The notes: generated from the letters alone by a model not told the origin. 64,000 bases of DNA from Trichosporon coremiiforme (GCA_039545355.1 BCJJ01000005.1:1053008-1117007), one strand, 5' to 3'. Shown: positions 32,497 to 43,585, counted from the stretch's first letter. Translations and numbers: made by a program.

Positions 32497-32667
32497 TATA
32501 TAAGACAGTTGCTGTTGGGGAATAAGATAGACATCTTCAACAGTGCTGAGGACTTCAAGGCCGCCGAGGAGCCCGAGGAGAAGCCACAGCTTACCTGCGT
32601 CATCAGGTTCTGCAAGAACAGCCGTACCCAGAACAAGTCTACCTGTGCCGAAGTTTACACTCCGTAG
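32497..32667 (+). pseudogene. TATA box followed by a short coding-like end lacking a proper start
   Basis: A clean TATATAAG (32497-32504) is followed by a frame reading SAEDFKAAEEPEEKPQLTCV and ending with CAEVYTP at 32667; four Cys lie within about 22 residues. The only in-frame ATG (32488) lies upstream of the TATA itself, so a TATA-driven transcript would lack an ATG. It may be the stranded 3' end of a small secreted-type gene. Function unknown. Confidence 0.25.
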
Positions 32668-33822
32668 CTGTTGGAAAACGCGTGGGGCTCAACCTCCTGA
32701 ACAGAATGCAATGAACGAGATAGGCGTGGTGAGGCGGCGTGGGGGGAGCGCGCCGCAACCTCCCGCGATGCTGGAGGATTGGAGACGGGTTGTTCAGAAG
32801 CAGACCTCGATGAAGCAGAAGATACTCTTCCCTCGCTTGGCTCGGCAGAGGGTGCTCGTGACGCTTGTCTCGGAGAGCACACCGAGCTCATCGCGAGGTA
32901 AGCCTTGCCAAGGAGAGTCGGACTGAGATAATCGCGTGTGGTGCGTGCCTGACGGGCCCTGAGGGCGCCCAAGCCCAAACCTTTGTAGCCTACAGCCCCG
33001 GCAACTACCAGCCAGCTCCCCATGCCGCGTAACGAGAGCGGGTAGCGAGCTCTACGCGTAACGAGTCTGGAGCAAGCCATCGTTCTGCTACAGCCGGACC
33101 ACTAACCGACACGGACACTTGCCTCTTCGCCACTTCTCAACGCTCGCCCCGCCGCGCAGCGCCCTTCCTCCCCTCCCTCCCCCTTCCTCCGGCACCTATC
33201 GAGCCGACCCGCGCATCCACGAGCCGCGTGCTTCGCATGTGCCGAGCGTCCTCCCAGGTTTCCATGTGCCTCCCGAATTGGCGCGGACCTACTCGTCTCG
33301 ACTCGGCCAATTGACGACTTGGACTGGACGCCGAGGCCTATGAGAATTGGCCGAACCCCGTCGTCCCTCTAATGCCCGCGATGACGTCGCCTGGCCCTCT
33401 CCGCAGCCGAGCGCCGTGACTGGCATTGCCGACTACTCCGAAGCAAATGGGTTCGAGCCCGGGAATGGATGACTTCATGACTGCGTGACTGCGGGGTCCA
33501 GCCTGACACACCGCGACGACAATGACGATTGGATCTAGACTAGTCCAGCCCATGACGTGCAGGATCGGATGAGGTGATGCGCGCCTCTAGGCCCGATTTT
33601 CGTGGCACAGCGATCATCGCTCTACCGCCGATCATCCTCATGCTTGGCATCTCAGCGACGTGGTCAAGAGTCCAGTGATATGCGAGACATGAGCGAAGTA
33701 GAAGTGTAGTATCTAGGGTTAAAGGTATACGAGTACTGATACAACAAACGTAGCAAACGGAGCTATAGGTGGGTTGGTGGCGACGTGGTCAGGAACCTGG
33801 GACATGGTCCGCATCGGACATT
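32668..33822. other. Intergenic
   Basis: About 1.15 kb. A minus-strand frame near 33030-32700 (starting MGSWLVVAGAVGYKGLGLGA) has some protein-like character but no supporting splice sites or homology, so it is not called. Nothing else seen. Confidence 0.35.
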
Positions 33823-35577
33823 TTAATCGTGTTCTGGGGTTGGCTGCTCTGGCTCCTGGTCGAGCCTGCTGTGGTTCTTGGACCAAGGGAAGAGGCGGGA
33901 GAGCACGGGACCCGGGCAGATGTGCGTCGCGGCGCAGATCGCGACGGCGCCGTCGGCTTGTGTCATGCTATGCGACGAGGCGAGCACGACGTACAGCGGC
34001 TCGGTCCGGCTGGGGTCGGGGTGGAACTTGTCGTGCAGCATCTTCTTGCCTGCGAAACCGAAGCCGTCAAACGCGGCAGCGTTCACGCGCCGCGTCGCGC
34101 CGTGCCAGTGTTTCCGCAGACCCTCGATGCTGCCGATGAGACGCTGAGGCTCCAGGCCGAACGTCATGTGCTCGGCACCTTGGCGGCGGAGCCAGCCCAT
34201 CGCGGCGACTGTCAGGAAGTCGGTCGTGCCCGTTGGTGCGGTGGGGACGGCAACAACGGGGTCGAGCAGGTATCGTCCGGGTGAGACCGACATGAGCGCG
34301 GCCATGCCGTTCGGGCGTTCGTCGGTGCCGACAGTGTAGAAGTATGTCTGCAGGTAGGGCAGGTCGAACACGCGGAGCTTGGTGCTGTAAGCGGACGCTT
34401 CGCCCTTGGCCACCTCCTTGCTCGCGTAGCACTCGTCGTACACGCCCTGGAGGAAAGCTTCGAGGAGGGCGTCCCGCCCGTCGGCCGGGTTGTACATGCG
34501 GAGCGCGCCGTCCTTCGCCATCTTCTTGATGGTGAACAGCATACGCTTTCCGTTTGTGCCGTCGAGGATCGCATTCGACTGCGGGTTCACGACCTGCTCG
34601 CTCGCGAACTGGATTGTGCTCCAGCACGCGGCCGAGGAGATAGCGGCAGTCTCGGCGCCGACGCCGACCATGGCCAGACGCCAGTGACGCGCACGACAAT
34701 ACGTTTGGAACTGGTCCAGGATGTCCTTCTTCACGTCTGAGGAGCAGACGGGCTCACCGAACACGATCGCGTAGTGGTGGAACAAACCCTTAACGTGCTT
34801 GTACGAGATGGCTGCGTTCTTCCCGCACGAGATCCAGATGCGGTACGACGGGTCAGAGAACGTGATGCTCCACCCGCCGTACTGAGAGACGAGTTCCTCG
34901 GTGAGCGCAGACGCGACGTTGTGCTCGAGGCTGAAGTCAGTTGCCGGGATGGGTGCTCCGCTCCGCGTGGCGACCTGCGGGTCGGCCGGGACCTTGAACT
35001 TCTCAATGCTTTCCCGCCTAGCGCGAAGTTCCCGCTTAGCGCTGATGGGGTGCCTCAACCCGTCGAGGGCAATCTCCCAACCTTGCAGGTCCGCCTTCTT
35101 GGTCTTGGCCACCTCCTCCGCCCGCCGCTTCTCCTTGTTGATATCGCGACGGGCTCGTCGCTTGGCGGCGCGGGCAGCGGCCTTGGAGGTAGTGATGGAG
35201 GAGGCGGGGGTTGATGTGGACGTCGACTCTTCGAGTGATGAGGACGAAGGGCTGCGCAGCTCGACGGACGACGATGCGAGGGACGGTTCCCGCGTCAGCG
35301 GGGGTGTTGAGGCGGTCAGACTCGGGGCGGAGTACAGGGACTCCTGGCAAGGTGACTCGGACGAAGCCTTGGGTCGGTCGGGCGCCGTGGCCGAGGCGGG
35401 AATCACGTTCATGGAGAACCGTGGCGTCGGTTTAGCGTCTTCCTGCAGAAACTCCAGGTTCAGGTTCTGCAAGCTGGGATGCTCCCATAGCGAGTTGACG
35501 TTTGCCGGGTCGAACGGGTCCTGGTTGAACCTCTTATCGAGCGGGTCGACAATCTCGGGCTGCCGAATGAGCACCAT
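33823..35577 (-). CDS. DUF2156 / LPG-synthase C-terminal-type aminoacyltransferase-like protein
   Basis: 584 aa in a single exon. The ATG at 35577 (MVLIRQPEIVDP) was preferred over the in-frame ATG at 35796, whose extension looks like leader sequence. About 170 N-terminal residues are disordered, Ser/Thr-rich, then a basic helix (AARAAKRRARRDINKEKRRA). From about 215 to 540 lies the GNAT-like double domain known from bacterial MprF and from fungal ErdS/ErgS, which move an amino acid from aminoacyl-tRNA to a lipid. Visible landmarks: YGGWSITFSDPSYRIWISCG, the first-fold end HWRLAMVGVG, and late DPVVAVPTAP, ADFLTVAAMGWLRRQG-like and AAFDGFGFAGKKMLHDKF. There is no fused aspartyl-tRNA synthetase, so by layout it is closer to the stand-alone type. 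Substrate unproven. Confidence 0.78.
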   Translation of the reverse strand: MVLIRQPEIVDPLDKRFNQDPFDPANVNSLWEHPSLQNLNLEFLQEDAKPTPRFSMNVIPASATAPDRPKASSESPCQESLYSAPSLTASTPPLTREPSLASSSVELRSPSSSSLEESTSTSTPASSITTSKAAARAAKRRARRDINKEKRRAEEVAKTKKADLQGWEIALDGLRHPISAKRELRARRESIEKFKVPADPQVATRSGAPIPATDFSLEHNVASALTEELVSQYGGWSITFSDPSYRIWISCGKNAAISYKHVKGLFHHYAIVFGEPVCSSDVKKDILDQFQTYCRARHWRLAMVGVGAETAAISSAACWSTIQFASEQVVNPQSNAILDGTNGKRMLFTIKKMAKDGALRMYNPADGRDALLEAFLQGVYDECYASKEVAKGEASAYSTKLRVFDLPYLQTYFYTVGTDERPNGMAALMSVSPGRYLLDPVVAVPTAPTGTTDFLTVAAMGWLRRQGAEHMTFGLEPQRLIGSIEGLRKHWHGATRRVNAAAFDGFGFAGKKMLHDKFHPDPSRTEPLYVVLASSHSMTQADGAVAICAATHICPGPVLSRLFPWSKNHSRLDQEPEQPTPEHD

Positions 35578-38500
35578 TGTCGCGGGCGCTGGGAGATGGG
35601 GTCGGTGGTGAATATGTGTGCCGGGGAGTTCAGCTCTGAATGTGCGCGACAGGCGGGCGACTGTGCGATCGTGGAATGAGATCAGCTCCTGACGTGAAGG
35701 GGTACGATGTTGAGATGTGTGTTGCTGATTAAAGTCGAGTGATTGTGTTGAACAACAGGTGTCGAAGAGAGAATGGCTGTGCAAACGACGCGTCAATGTG
35801 TCGAGCGTGGGTGAGGATAATATGAGTAAGAGTCAAAAGACAAGAGGAGGTGGGTGTCGAGTTTATCGGGTCCGCGTTGAGAGCAGGGGGTGCTGGGGAG
35901 GTCGAGCGGCTGAGAGCAGGGCTAGCGAGAACGTAGATCGGTGGGAATACGGAAGTGGCTGTGGGGCATATGAGCCTGGAGGCTGTGAATCTGTTTTGTA
36001 TGGCATGGTGTCATGTCGGATGGAGGGCCAGGAGCCAGGAAGCACGGAGAGCGGCAGGGATAGTCCGGTGACGACGCGGAAAGTCTTTCGAGCTTGCGAG
36101 TAGCAACGAGCTAGGTGCGCGGGGTGTTCGGCGGCGAGTAGAGGAGGAAGTGCAGAATGATGGTGACACCGGGTCGACTGCCTGGGTGCAGCATTTTGCC
36201 ACACCCACCCCACCCACCCACACGGCCGAGGCTTGACTCAGCACGTCCAGGCGCGCCAGGGCTAAAAATGGAATGCCCGACGATAGCCCCGCAATCGCCT
36301 CATCGTTCTCTGTGCTCGCCTCAGCCGTTGTTCCTGCGTGCTCCCTGCGGCATTGTCGTCCCTGAACCAAGGCATTCCTCACCAATGCTAGTCCTCTCCA
36401 CAAAGTACTCTCGAGCTTCGCAACAGCCCGCTCTCGCCCAGCATGCGGAGTGTGACTATTTTTGCCCACCGGCCCTCGAGCCGCCCCGCACTTCACCACT
36501 TACGTCCGCGGCACTGCGCTGATCTCTGCTTCTCACTGCATCGTCATACTCCACCGATGATGTAGCTCCATTGTGCCTCTGGTCTTCCTGCTTGCGCCAT
36601 CTCCGTCTGTGCAAGGCACTCACCACATGCCTCCACGGAGTGCCCTTCCGTCTCCGTCACTGACCCATCCCGCAACCGTACGACTACCAGTTCGCTCGAT
36701 CGTGCCATGAGCGCATAGGGTAAGCGCCGAAACGGCAAGTGCAGGCAAACCGAACACGTTATGCACGCAGCTAACAGGTTGCAGGCTGTGCATCGAGCCA
36801 GGCCTGGCCAGGGGGCGGGTTCCCCTTGCTATTCACTGTACGCGCAACCGTGGCTGCGAGGAGGCGTCGTGCGCGACAAACGTGCTGTGTGGCAGCCTAC
36901 TCGGATGTCGGACCGAGCGCTGCGCGAGCACGGCAGGTGCAACATGCAAATAGCCCAGTCTTCCCAGCAAGTCTTTCTTTGGATCCCATGAACAGACGGA
37001 TGCGAGCAAGATAGCCACACCGAGCCGGGCACAACCGTGCACTGCACTGCCTCCCAGGACAAGAATGCGTGCCAAGTGCCGCTTAGCGCGACTTCAGGAG
37101 CCTAACGCACCCGGGAAAACGACGACACTTACGAGTTGTCTGCTACATTATTTGTCTCGGAACGACTGCGCTCGCTAGACTCCCAGTGGGGAGCGGCTGA
37201 GCGCCTGGAACATGGCGCGCATGGAGCAGCTCACAGGGGCTGGCACTGGGCTGGCCAAACCATATTTATAGATGCTGTGCAGCACACCTGGGACCATGCG
37301 GTTTGGCCGGCTCCGGTTGCTGCTGACATAGTGTTTCGGTTGGAGGGGTGTGGAGTTGAGAGACGCTGACGAGTCTCGGAGCTGTGCTTCATGCCGCATC
37401 CCTTGTGACGTTGAGCTGCACCAGGCTCGCATCAACTCTCTTCCGCAACGTCAGCGGTGACAACCATCACAGTCACCAGTTGTCAGTAGTCGCGAGTAGA
37501 CGTCGACGTTGCCCGCGTAAAAGATACTCCGCGATGCACGAAGCAGGAACCGTATGCAGTGTAGGAGCAGGACTCGGTCGAGAGCGACTGCGGCAGCGAT
37601 CTATTCCTGTCCGCACGGCCAGAAGCAGGTGACCCCCGACTTGCCCTGGGGAAGGAATAATTCGGACCAACTGCGGATAATAATAGATAAGGCTGCGACA
37701 TCGATGCATGTCCCGGCCGCGTACGGGAGCACAATCCGCCCATGCCCAGGAATAGCCTTCAGGCACGGCTGAACTGGCTGGTCCTGATGCCTCGCGTCTG
37801 ATGCAAATTGCTCCCCGCATCATCGTACTGGTCGTCCATGGTGGTGAGATCTTGAGATCTTACGCGGCCATGAGAGCGACTGCGCGATCTGTCGTACAGA
37901 CCTCGAGACGAGAACCGGCTGGCGAGCACCAGGCTAGCTATGACGGTGCTGATGGGCTATTCTCGACTTGGTGGGCACATTTCGGGCTCGCTGTTGTTAT
38001 TCTGAGTGGGATCACACAAGTGGCTGCAAGCGGCGATCGGAAGCGCAATCGGTACAAGTGCGAGTTACGACTGAATGAAAGCGACTGCGCACTGCGCTCG
38101 TTCAGGCTAGGTTAGTAGCGTGGCTTAAGCAAGCCAGCGAAGGTGGCACAGTGAGATAGATATCGAGACGCAACATGAGACGCGAAAGCGCGACAACGCA
38201 GCCAACGGCCAGCACAATGGGACTGCACCATGCGTGTCAAGCTCGCTCGTATGTGCCGGGGCCCGGTCAGGGCACTCGTGTTGAACCAGCTGGTACGCTG
38301 GCCATGCTGGTGGCCATGTTAACTGCCTGGCACAGCCTACAGTACCAAGGGACCCGATCGTCACTACTGCGCACGCTGCGTCACCCGGTTACAGCCTCAC
38401 CGGAGCTATCAAGCGCCGCTCGTGCCGACGCACGTGCACGGTTCTGCCCCCAGTCCGCCAGCACACTGCGTTATCAATCACGGCATGAACCGGGGCGTCT

Positions 38501-39173
38501 TTTGTCCGGTTGTGTGTGCGTGCCAATAACACGACATGTCGGCGTGACTCGTAGGCACCGCGGACAACAGAGGGGAACAGGTAGGCCGTGGCGATGTGGC
38601 CTACGGCGCCCCACTATCTTGAGTCAAAAGCTTGTTTGGCTGGTCTCATTGAAGTCAAGAGGTTTGCACCTGCGCGCCTTTCCAAGGTCTTGAAACGCTG
38701 TAAACTAACTGCCCATTGACATGCAGCCTCAGCTGAAGCCTTACTGTGCTCACCCGACGCAAGACTGACATCTCTGGCCAACCGAGCTTGACAGCAGATT
38801 CATGGCTGCACCACACAAGGTCGTCCATACTGCGTCCATCCCAGGCTCCCGGGCCCCGTCTCCCCTTCCTCGCACCTGTGCCCCCTGTGCGCCTTGCTGT
38901 CACGAGCTGATTCGACACTGCGCCCTCCTCCTGCCGATAGGTGGCATGCACACATGCTCTGGCCTTGCTCGTTCACATTCTTCCGCTGCGTTGCGCCCTA
39001 CAGATCTGATAGGCCTGTCCTCGAGTACAGCGGGGAGACAACGTTTATTCACGTTTCTCACTTCAACATCACCCACTCACTCAGCACTCACCTTCCCTCT
39101 TCATCCCACTCTCACAATCTACAGTAACCCAAGGTCACATCAGTCTTCTCTCCGACCCAGCAGCCTCAGGTGA
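35578..39173. other. Gene-poor region, left part
   Basis: About 3.6 kb. The first ~600 bp should be promoter of the DUF2156 gene. No protein gene, tRNA or mobile element recognised. The 9-mer GCGACTGCG occurs at 37584, 37876 and 38081, and again inside the tandem array that follows. From about 39040 to 39170 the sequence is pyrimidine-rich (many CTCAC/CTTC runs), like transcribed leaders elsewhere in this window, and ends CAG/GTGAGTAT, an exon-intron boundary shape. Confidence 0.4.
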
Positions 39174-39600
39174 GTATCCCTCACTCAGCGATGATGTCGC
39201 GATGAACTTTGACCCCCTTATCTCTGGATCCCTCCCAGGCAGAATCAGGGCAAGCGGCGACTGCGTTAGCCAAAACCGAACTCTCGCTGATAACTGGCTT
39301 CTTCGACTCCCCTTTGATGCGTATCCCTCACTCAGCACGAGAACTCGCGATGGACTTGCTGTGCCCTCGTATGGACTTTGTCCCGGCGGAGCAGGCTAGA
39401 AAGGCGACTGCGTCAGCCGAACGAGGTCATCGCTGACAGACTTACCTTCCTTTGCGCCACGCAAGTGAGTATCCCTCACTCAGCATTCAAATATGCAGTA
39501 CGGCATTCGAAGTATGCTCGTCGCGTTCGTCGGCGTCAGCACATAAACGGCGACTGTGTTAGCCAAAACTCCCGCTGACTACGTTGATCCTCGCAGCTTT
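39174..39600 (+). repeat. Three-copy imperfect tandem repeat, period about 147 bp
   Basis: The block GTATCCCTCACTCAGC starts at 39174, 39321 and 39469 (spacing 147 and 148). The block GGCGACTG.GT.AGCC follows about 83 bp later in each unit (core at 39257, 39404 and 39550). Each unit then has CGCTGA(T/C). Units 1 and 3 begin GTGAGTAT preceded by CAG or CAA, like splice donors; unit 3 ends CTCGCAG like an acceptor. Between blocks the units diverge, so this is an old array. No protein frame persists across it, although GDCVSQN-type peptides appear in all three. Confidence 0.75.
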
Positions 39601-40100
39601 GTCTTTCGTGAGTTATTCGCGCATACGCCGAGCTGACCTTCAGGACAACGTTCAACGTCCTCGGGCACGGCTTGTCGCCTCGCCATTCGCCGCTCTACAG
39701 CAAAGGTGGATTCCACTCAGCATCCACGGATTGGACTGGACCTGCGGACGGCCGCAGGTCTGGTCCACCCTGTGAAGTGCTTCACGTGTCGGAGTCAACC
39801 CGCTGGAGTACCGCGGGGGTCTGCCGTGGCAGGTGCTGCGCTGCGCGGTTCGGTGTGGTCGCTGCCTCATTGAATCACGCAGTGCCGGTGCTTCCCCGTC
39901 AGGGGACAACCACGATTGTATCAACAGCCGGTCTTGCTAAGTCACACTAGCCGGAAATCTTCGCGAACAGAGTTCTTGTGTATCGTTGACCTTCGTCCAC
40001 AATCTCGAGATACCACAGCCGCGTGGCTCGGCTTTCTCTAAGAGTCCTTTCACTCAGCGACTGAACCGGGCTTGTTCGGGGCGGCTGACCGAACAAGTCT

Positions 40101-40508
40101 GTGATACAGACTCTCGCGGCGCAATCTTCTGGCGATAAATTCCTCATGTCCCCTCCATGCAGAAGCGACCGACGGCGGTCCGCTTTCCTTTCCCCGGAGC
40201 ACGAACGACTCACAGCGGCACAAGCCACGCCCCCGAGTAGGCATGGCCACTTGCGGAGGTTCCGATCAAGCGACAAGACCCGAGGAGGCACAGTGACCAC
40301 TCGGGGCAGCTCAGATCACACCACACCCCCGAGTAGGCAGAACGACCACTCGCGGCGATTCAAACCTGCCCCGAATGGAGACCGCGAATCGACCTTTCGC
40401 GGGGTCGGACCGAACCTCAACGGCGCGGCACTTGGAGGCGGCGAACCGCTGTTGAACACCCAGAAGATCGTGTCTGCGTTGGGCTTCCCCTCTCCGGGAC
40501 ACCAGTGA
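40101..40508 (+). CDS. Hypothetical ORF with three 16-residue repeats
   Basis: 135 codons from the ATG at 40101. The centre holds three ~16-residue repeats (TPPSRHGHLRRFRSSDK-like, a diverged copy, TTPPSRQNDHSRRFKPAPN-like), matching three 48-bp DNA repeats at about 40228-40372. The end reads NLNGAALGGGEPLLNTQKIV. The repeat period is a multiple of three, which fits coding, but no homology, splice structure or promoter supports it. It may instead be exon material of a longer plus-strand transcript beginning near 39000, or non-coding. Confidence 0.25.
   Translation: MIQTLAAQSSGDKFLMSPPCRSDRRRSAFLSPEHERLTAAQATPPSRHGHLRRFRSSDKTRGGTVTTRGSSDHTTPPSRQNDHSRRFKPAPNGDRESTFRGVGPNLNGAALGGGEPLLNTQKIVSALGFPSPGHQ
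40228..40372 (+). repeat. Three-copy 48-bp imperfect tandem repeat
   Basis: Units begin CCCCCGAGTAGGCA (about 40229), CCCGAGGAGGCA (about 40279) and CCCCCGAGTAGGCA (about 40325), each followed by a GACCACT-CGCGG-like segment. Units 1 and 3 are closest. Confidence 0.7.
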
Positions 40509-43300
40509 TTGTACCGGCGTTTTTCCTGACTCTAGAGCCTCTGAACCGTCCACTCTTTCTCTTGCCGCGGCGGTTTCGTGTCTTCAATGTGAGTTGAGAT
40601 CTGGCGATTGTTCCTTTAGAGACGTCCGGATGGATGAAGCCAAGGATCCTCATTCAGTCACCCACATTGGGGCGGCGAGGGAATTCAGTTGGCCGTGTCG
40701 TACATTGCATGAGACTTGTGCAGGCTCAACCTGTACAGTTGCCCAACAATGGCGAGGCACCGATTGCATCAGAGAAACATTGGTCCGCCTCCTCCGGCCC
40801 GGTTTTGGTGCCTCGCACTCGATCCATGGGGCGTCGATTGTATCTTAAACGTTGACTGCATGGCTTCTCGCTGCGTTCAATCGGCTTTCTTCAAGGGTGG
40901 AGGGGCCATAGGGACTGCGGAACTTCAGGTGAGTATCATTCATTATCTGTTTGATTTCCTCGCAAGCTTCAGAATCGTTCGTCTCCTCTTCTTCATTGCG
41001 AACGAGGACTGAGACCAAAGTTGACTTCTCGCGAGGGTCCAAGATCGACCAGCTGGGGCCGTCACCGTTAGTACAGTCAGTTTCAGACGATAGACAACGA
41101 TGCAATCCTCATGCCAAGATAGTGAGGACGCACAGGCCGGATGCAGCACTGTAGACAGGGGTGAGTGGGAGAGGGCAAGTCGAACGGAGCTCCTGTTCGA
41201 CCTCCACTGCCTTCGAAGGAGAGCATAACAACCGATCACGTGATACGTGTTTGGTTCCGCGAAGCTCAACACACTAAAGCTGGGAAGTTCCCCACCCACG
41301 CGGCCCAGGCACGTAGGCACTATATCCGGGCCCCGACTCCGCGCCGGTGACCTTTCTGCCCCTCCCGTCGATGACGACAAGATGGTGAAGGAGGGCCTCA
41401 GAAATTTTCTGGCGCGTTGGCGACGCCCGGTCAATTTGCCAGCCTCTTGCATTCAGCGCCCAGCTACGCCCAGCGCAATTCGACCAGTCAGCAGAGGGCG
41501 GACAGACGATTGTCAGGATTATTGCATGGCATGGCTGAGCCTGACCCTTTGGATTCCTTTGGATTACGCCTGATTTCCGTCATCTGATTCTGCCGCTGGC
41601 TCTGCGGTGGGACTCTGGCTCTAGCTTGAATCGTGGCCAGGCGAAAGCCTCTGACTAAAGCGGCGCTGATGTTTCTGAGGCAATCTGGCAGTCTAGGGCT
41701 GGGAGGCAGGGATGATTCAGCGCTCCAGCGGAAAAAGAAGGAACGCGTGCAGCGACCAACTTCCTGCAGCTTCCTGGTCGGCCATCAGCTTCCGCAGAGG
41801 TCCAGGCTCGGCAAGCTCCACTCCTCCGTTCGGTGAACCCGGCGAGCACGGCGCATCAGCATGAACATGTCTGAGAGTAGACACGGGTCGGTCTTACCAA
41901 TGCCGAAAAGAGGCTCGGGCTTTGGACAGGAGCAAGGCCGAGATCTCATGGTTCGACGGGATGGTATACGGACGAGGTCAATGCAGCGATACCCGTCTGT
42001 CTGTAGTCTGCACGAGCAGGGCAGTCGACGAACCTAGCAGCTGTCATCTGGCTGTAAGTCTGTCTTGATCCTTGGATCCTTGGCATCATTGTCCTGTAAT
42101 CCTGGCGGTGCAGCGCGCAAACGGCGATCAGCGCCTGCAGCGCCGCCTAGCCGCCTCCTCATCAGAGATCTGGAATCTGCGTGTCGATCCAAACACGCCC
42201 ATCGCACAGCATCTCATGACGTCGCTTTCGTCTGGTCAAATGGAGGCACACCAGCATGCATGCGGAGGAAACGACGGCCGCATCGATCAACGACAGTTAA
42301 GCTCGAGCGCTGTAGGGCTGCACGCAGGGCCGTGACGCATGTCCTTCGATCCGTCCTTCATCGTGGCCGTCCGATGGACACCGCTGATTAACGCGGCGCT
42401 TTCTTCCTTCCCCTGATGATCCATGCCCTTCCAAAGGCTGGACAGTGACGCAGCGTAAACACGAACACAAACAAACAAACTGCTGCGTCATGCGTCATCG
42501 TCATGGTATGCTGAGCTAGCTGAGACGGTGACTTCCCACACTCACGGGTTTGGAGCTTTGGAGGTTGTGAACTGACTCGGAACTCGGACAAGAGCGTGCA
42601 CCCCGAAATGAACCCGGATCGGGGGTACACACGGCATGAATGTGATCTGCCGGAAGCCATATGCTCAACTCTGGTGCATACGCCTCAGCGGCGCAGGAAG
42701 GGAGGAAGCCTGGGACTGAGGCTGCCGGGAGCAAACACGCTACGGGCTGTCTCCGGCTGGCGCGTCGTGATTCGGCCCGGCGGCCTGGCGTGGCTTCGAT
42801 GCTCGCTGCCCAGGAACACCGGACCCTCGAAAAGCCTCAGGCCTGATGCACAACTGTACCCGTTGTTCCTGGGTGTGCCTGAGCAGCGCAGCCGGAAGAA
42901 GGTATGCCCCCTCGCCATGGCCGCGCTCGCCGCGATGCTGCGCTGCCGTGCTGCCTGCGACAAGCCGCGGTCAAATGGGCAGGAGTGGCCACGAGGCATT
43001 TAGGGTGCATCTTTACCCTATGTCAAGCCCAGACTTGAGCTGCAAATCCAGGGCGCTTGTGTTTTGCCTTCCGCTTTGGGACACACAATTCCGGCGCCTT
43101 GCAAGCCCGGCAAGCGTCCGGCAAGCTTTTCCGCCCAGCTGGGGTCCACGCCGCAAGCTGAGCCAGCTGAGCCGGCCCGTCTGCGGCGCTCAGCGCCCGC
43201 TTCAACCGCACCCCTTCGCGCCCCCTGCTGGCCCTGCTTCCACTCGTTGTTTGGCTCGGACCCCTTTTCTGCGACCCTCATCCAACTCTCCACTCCGACT
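40509..43300. other. Gene-poor region, right part
   Basis: About 2.8 kb with no convincing gene. A frame at 40634-40855 (ending SSGPVLVPRTRSMGRRLYLK) is mildly protein-like. CAG/GTGAGTATC occurs again at 40927-40938, repeating the donor-like motif of the 147-bp array. From about 43300 the strand becomes CT-rich and belongs to the leader of the next gene. Confidence 0.4.
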
Positions 43301-43346
43301 CCTCGTACAGTACCTCTCGCCTAACCCTCCGGACCCTCTGTCGCTC

Positions 43347-43585
43347 TCTACCTCTACCTCTACCTCTCATCTCGCCTGACCTCGGCACCCACTTTCCTTT
43401 TTCTCAACGATATATCCCCGACTCTGATCAACGACTCATCCCCCTCGTCTCTCCGTCTCTCTCTCACTCATCCCTCATCCGAGCGTCCATCGCGACCCCT
43501 ATCCCCGACTCCGACTCGTGGTTCTGCTCGACGCACACGACCATCTCCGGTTCGACACCAGCCTGGTTTGACACCTTACCTCAGC
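43347..43585 (+). promoter_or_regulatory. Pyrimidine-rich leader of the DPBB gene
   Basis: CT-rich tract with a short CTCTAC repeat (about 43348-43370), continuing to the 5' UTR intron. Typical of strongly expressed fungal genes; start site not determined. Confidence 0.45.

Noticed and set aside
33436..33456. GGTTCGAGCCC, resembling a tRNA B box
   Set aside because: No pairing T-stem and no A box or acceptor stem at the required distance. A similar site at about 31345 fails for the same reasons.
34940..34985. Intron in the DUF2156 gene ending CTGACTTCAG near 34940
   Set aside because: The acceptor looks good, but removing the matching 44-nt segment breaks the frame of the conserved domain, while the unspliced frame is continuous.
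35578..35796. Upstream ATG extension of the DUF2156 protein to 657 aa
   Set aside because: The added 73 residues are His/Gln/Ser-rich and look like translated leader; the ATG at 35577 begins a plausible protein.
39174..39600. C/D-box snoRNA units in the 147-bp repeats
   Set aside because: ATGATGT and CTGA occur in unit 1, but the C-like box is missing in units 2 and 3 and no terminal stem was seen, so not annotated as snoRNA.
35578..43300. Centromere
   Set aside because: No long satellite, AT-rich core or clustered retroelements visible; a low gene density alone is not enough.
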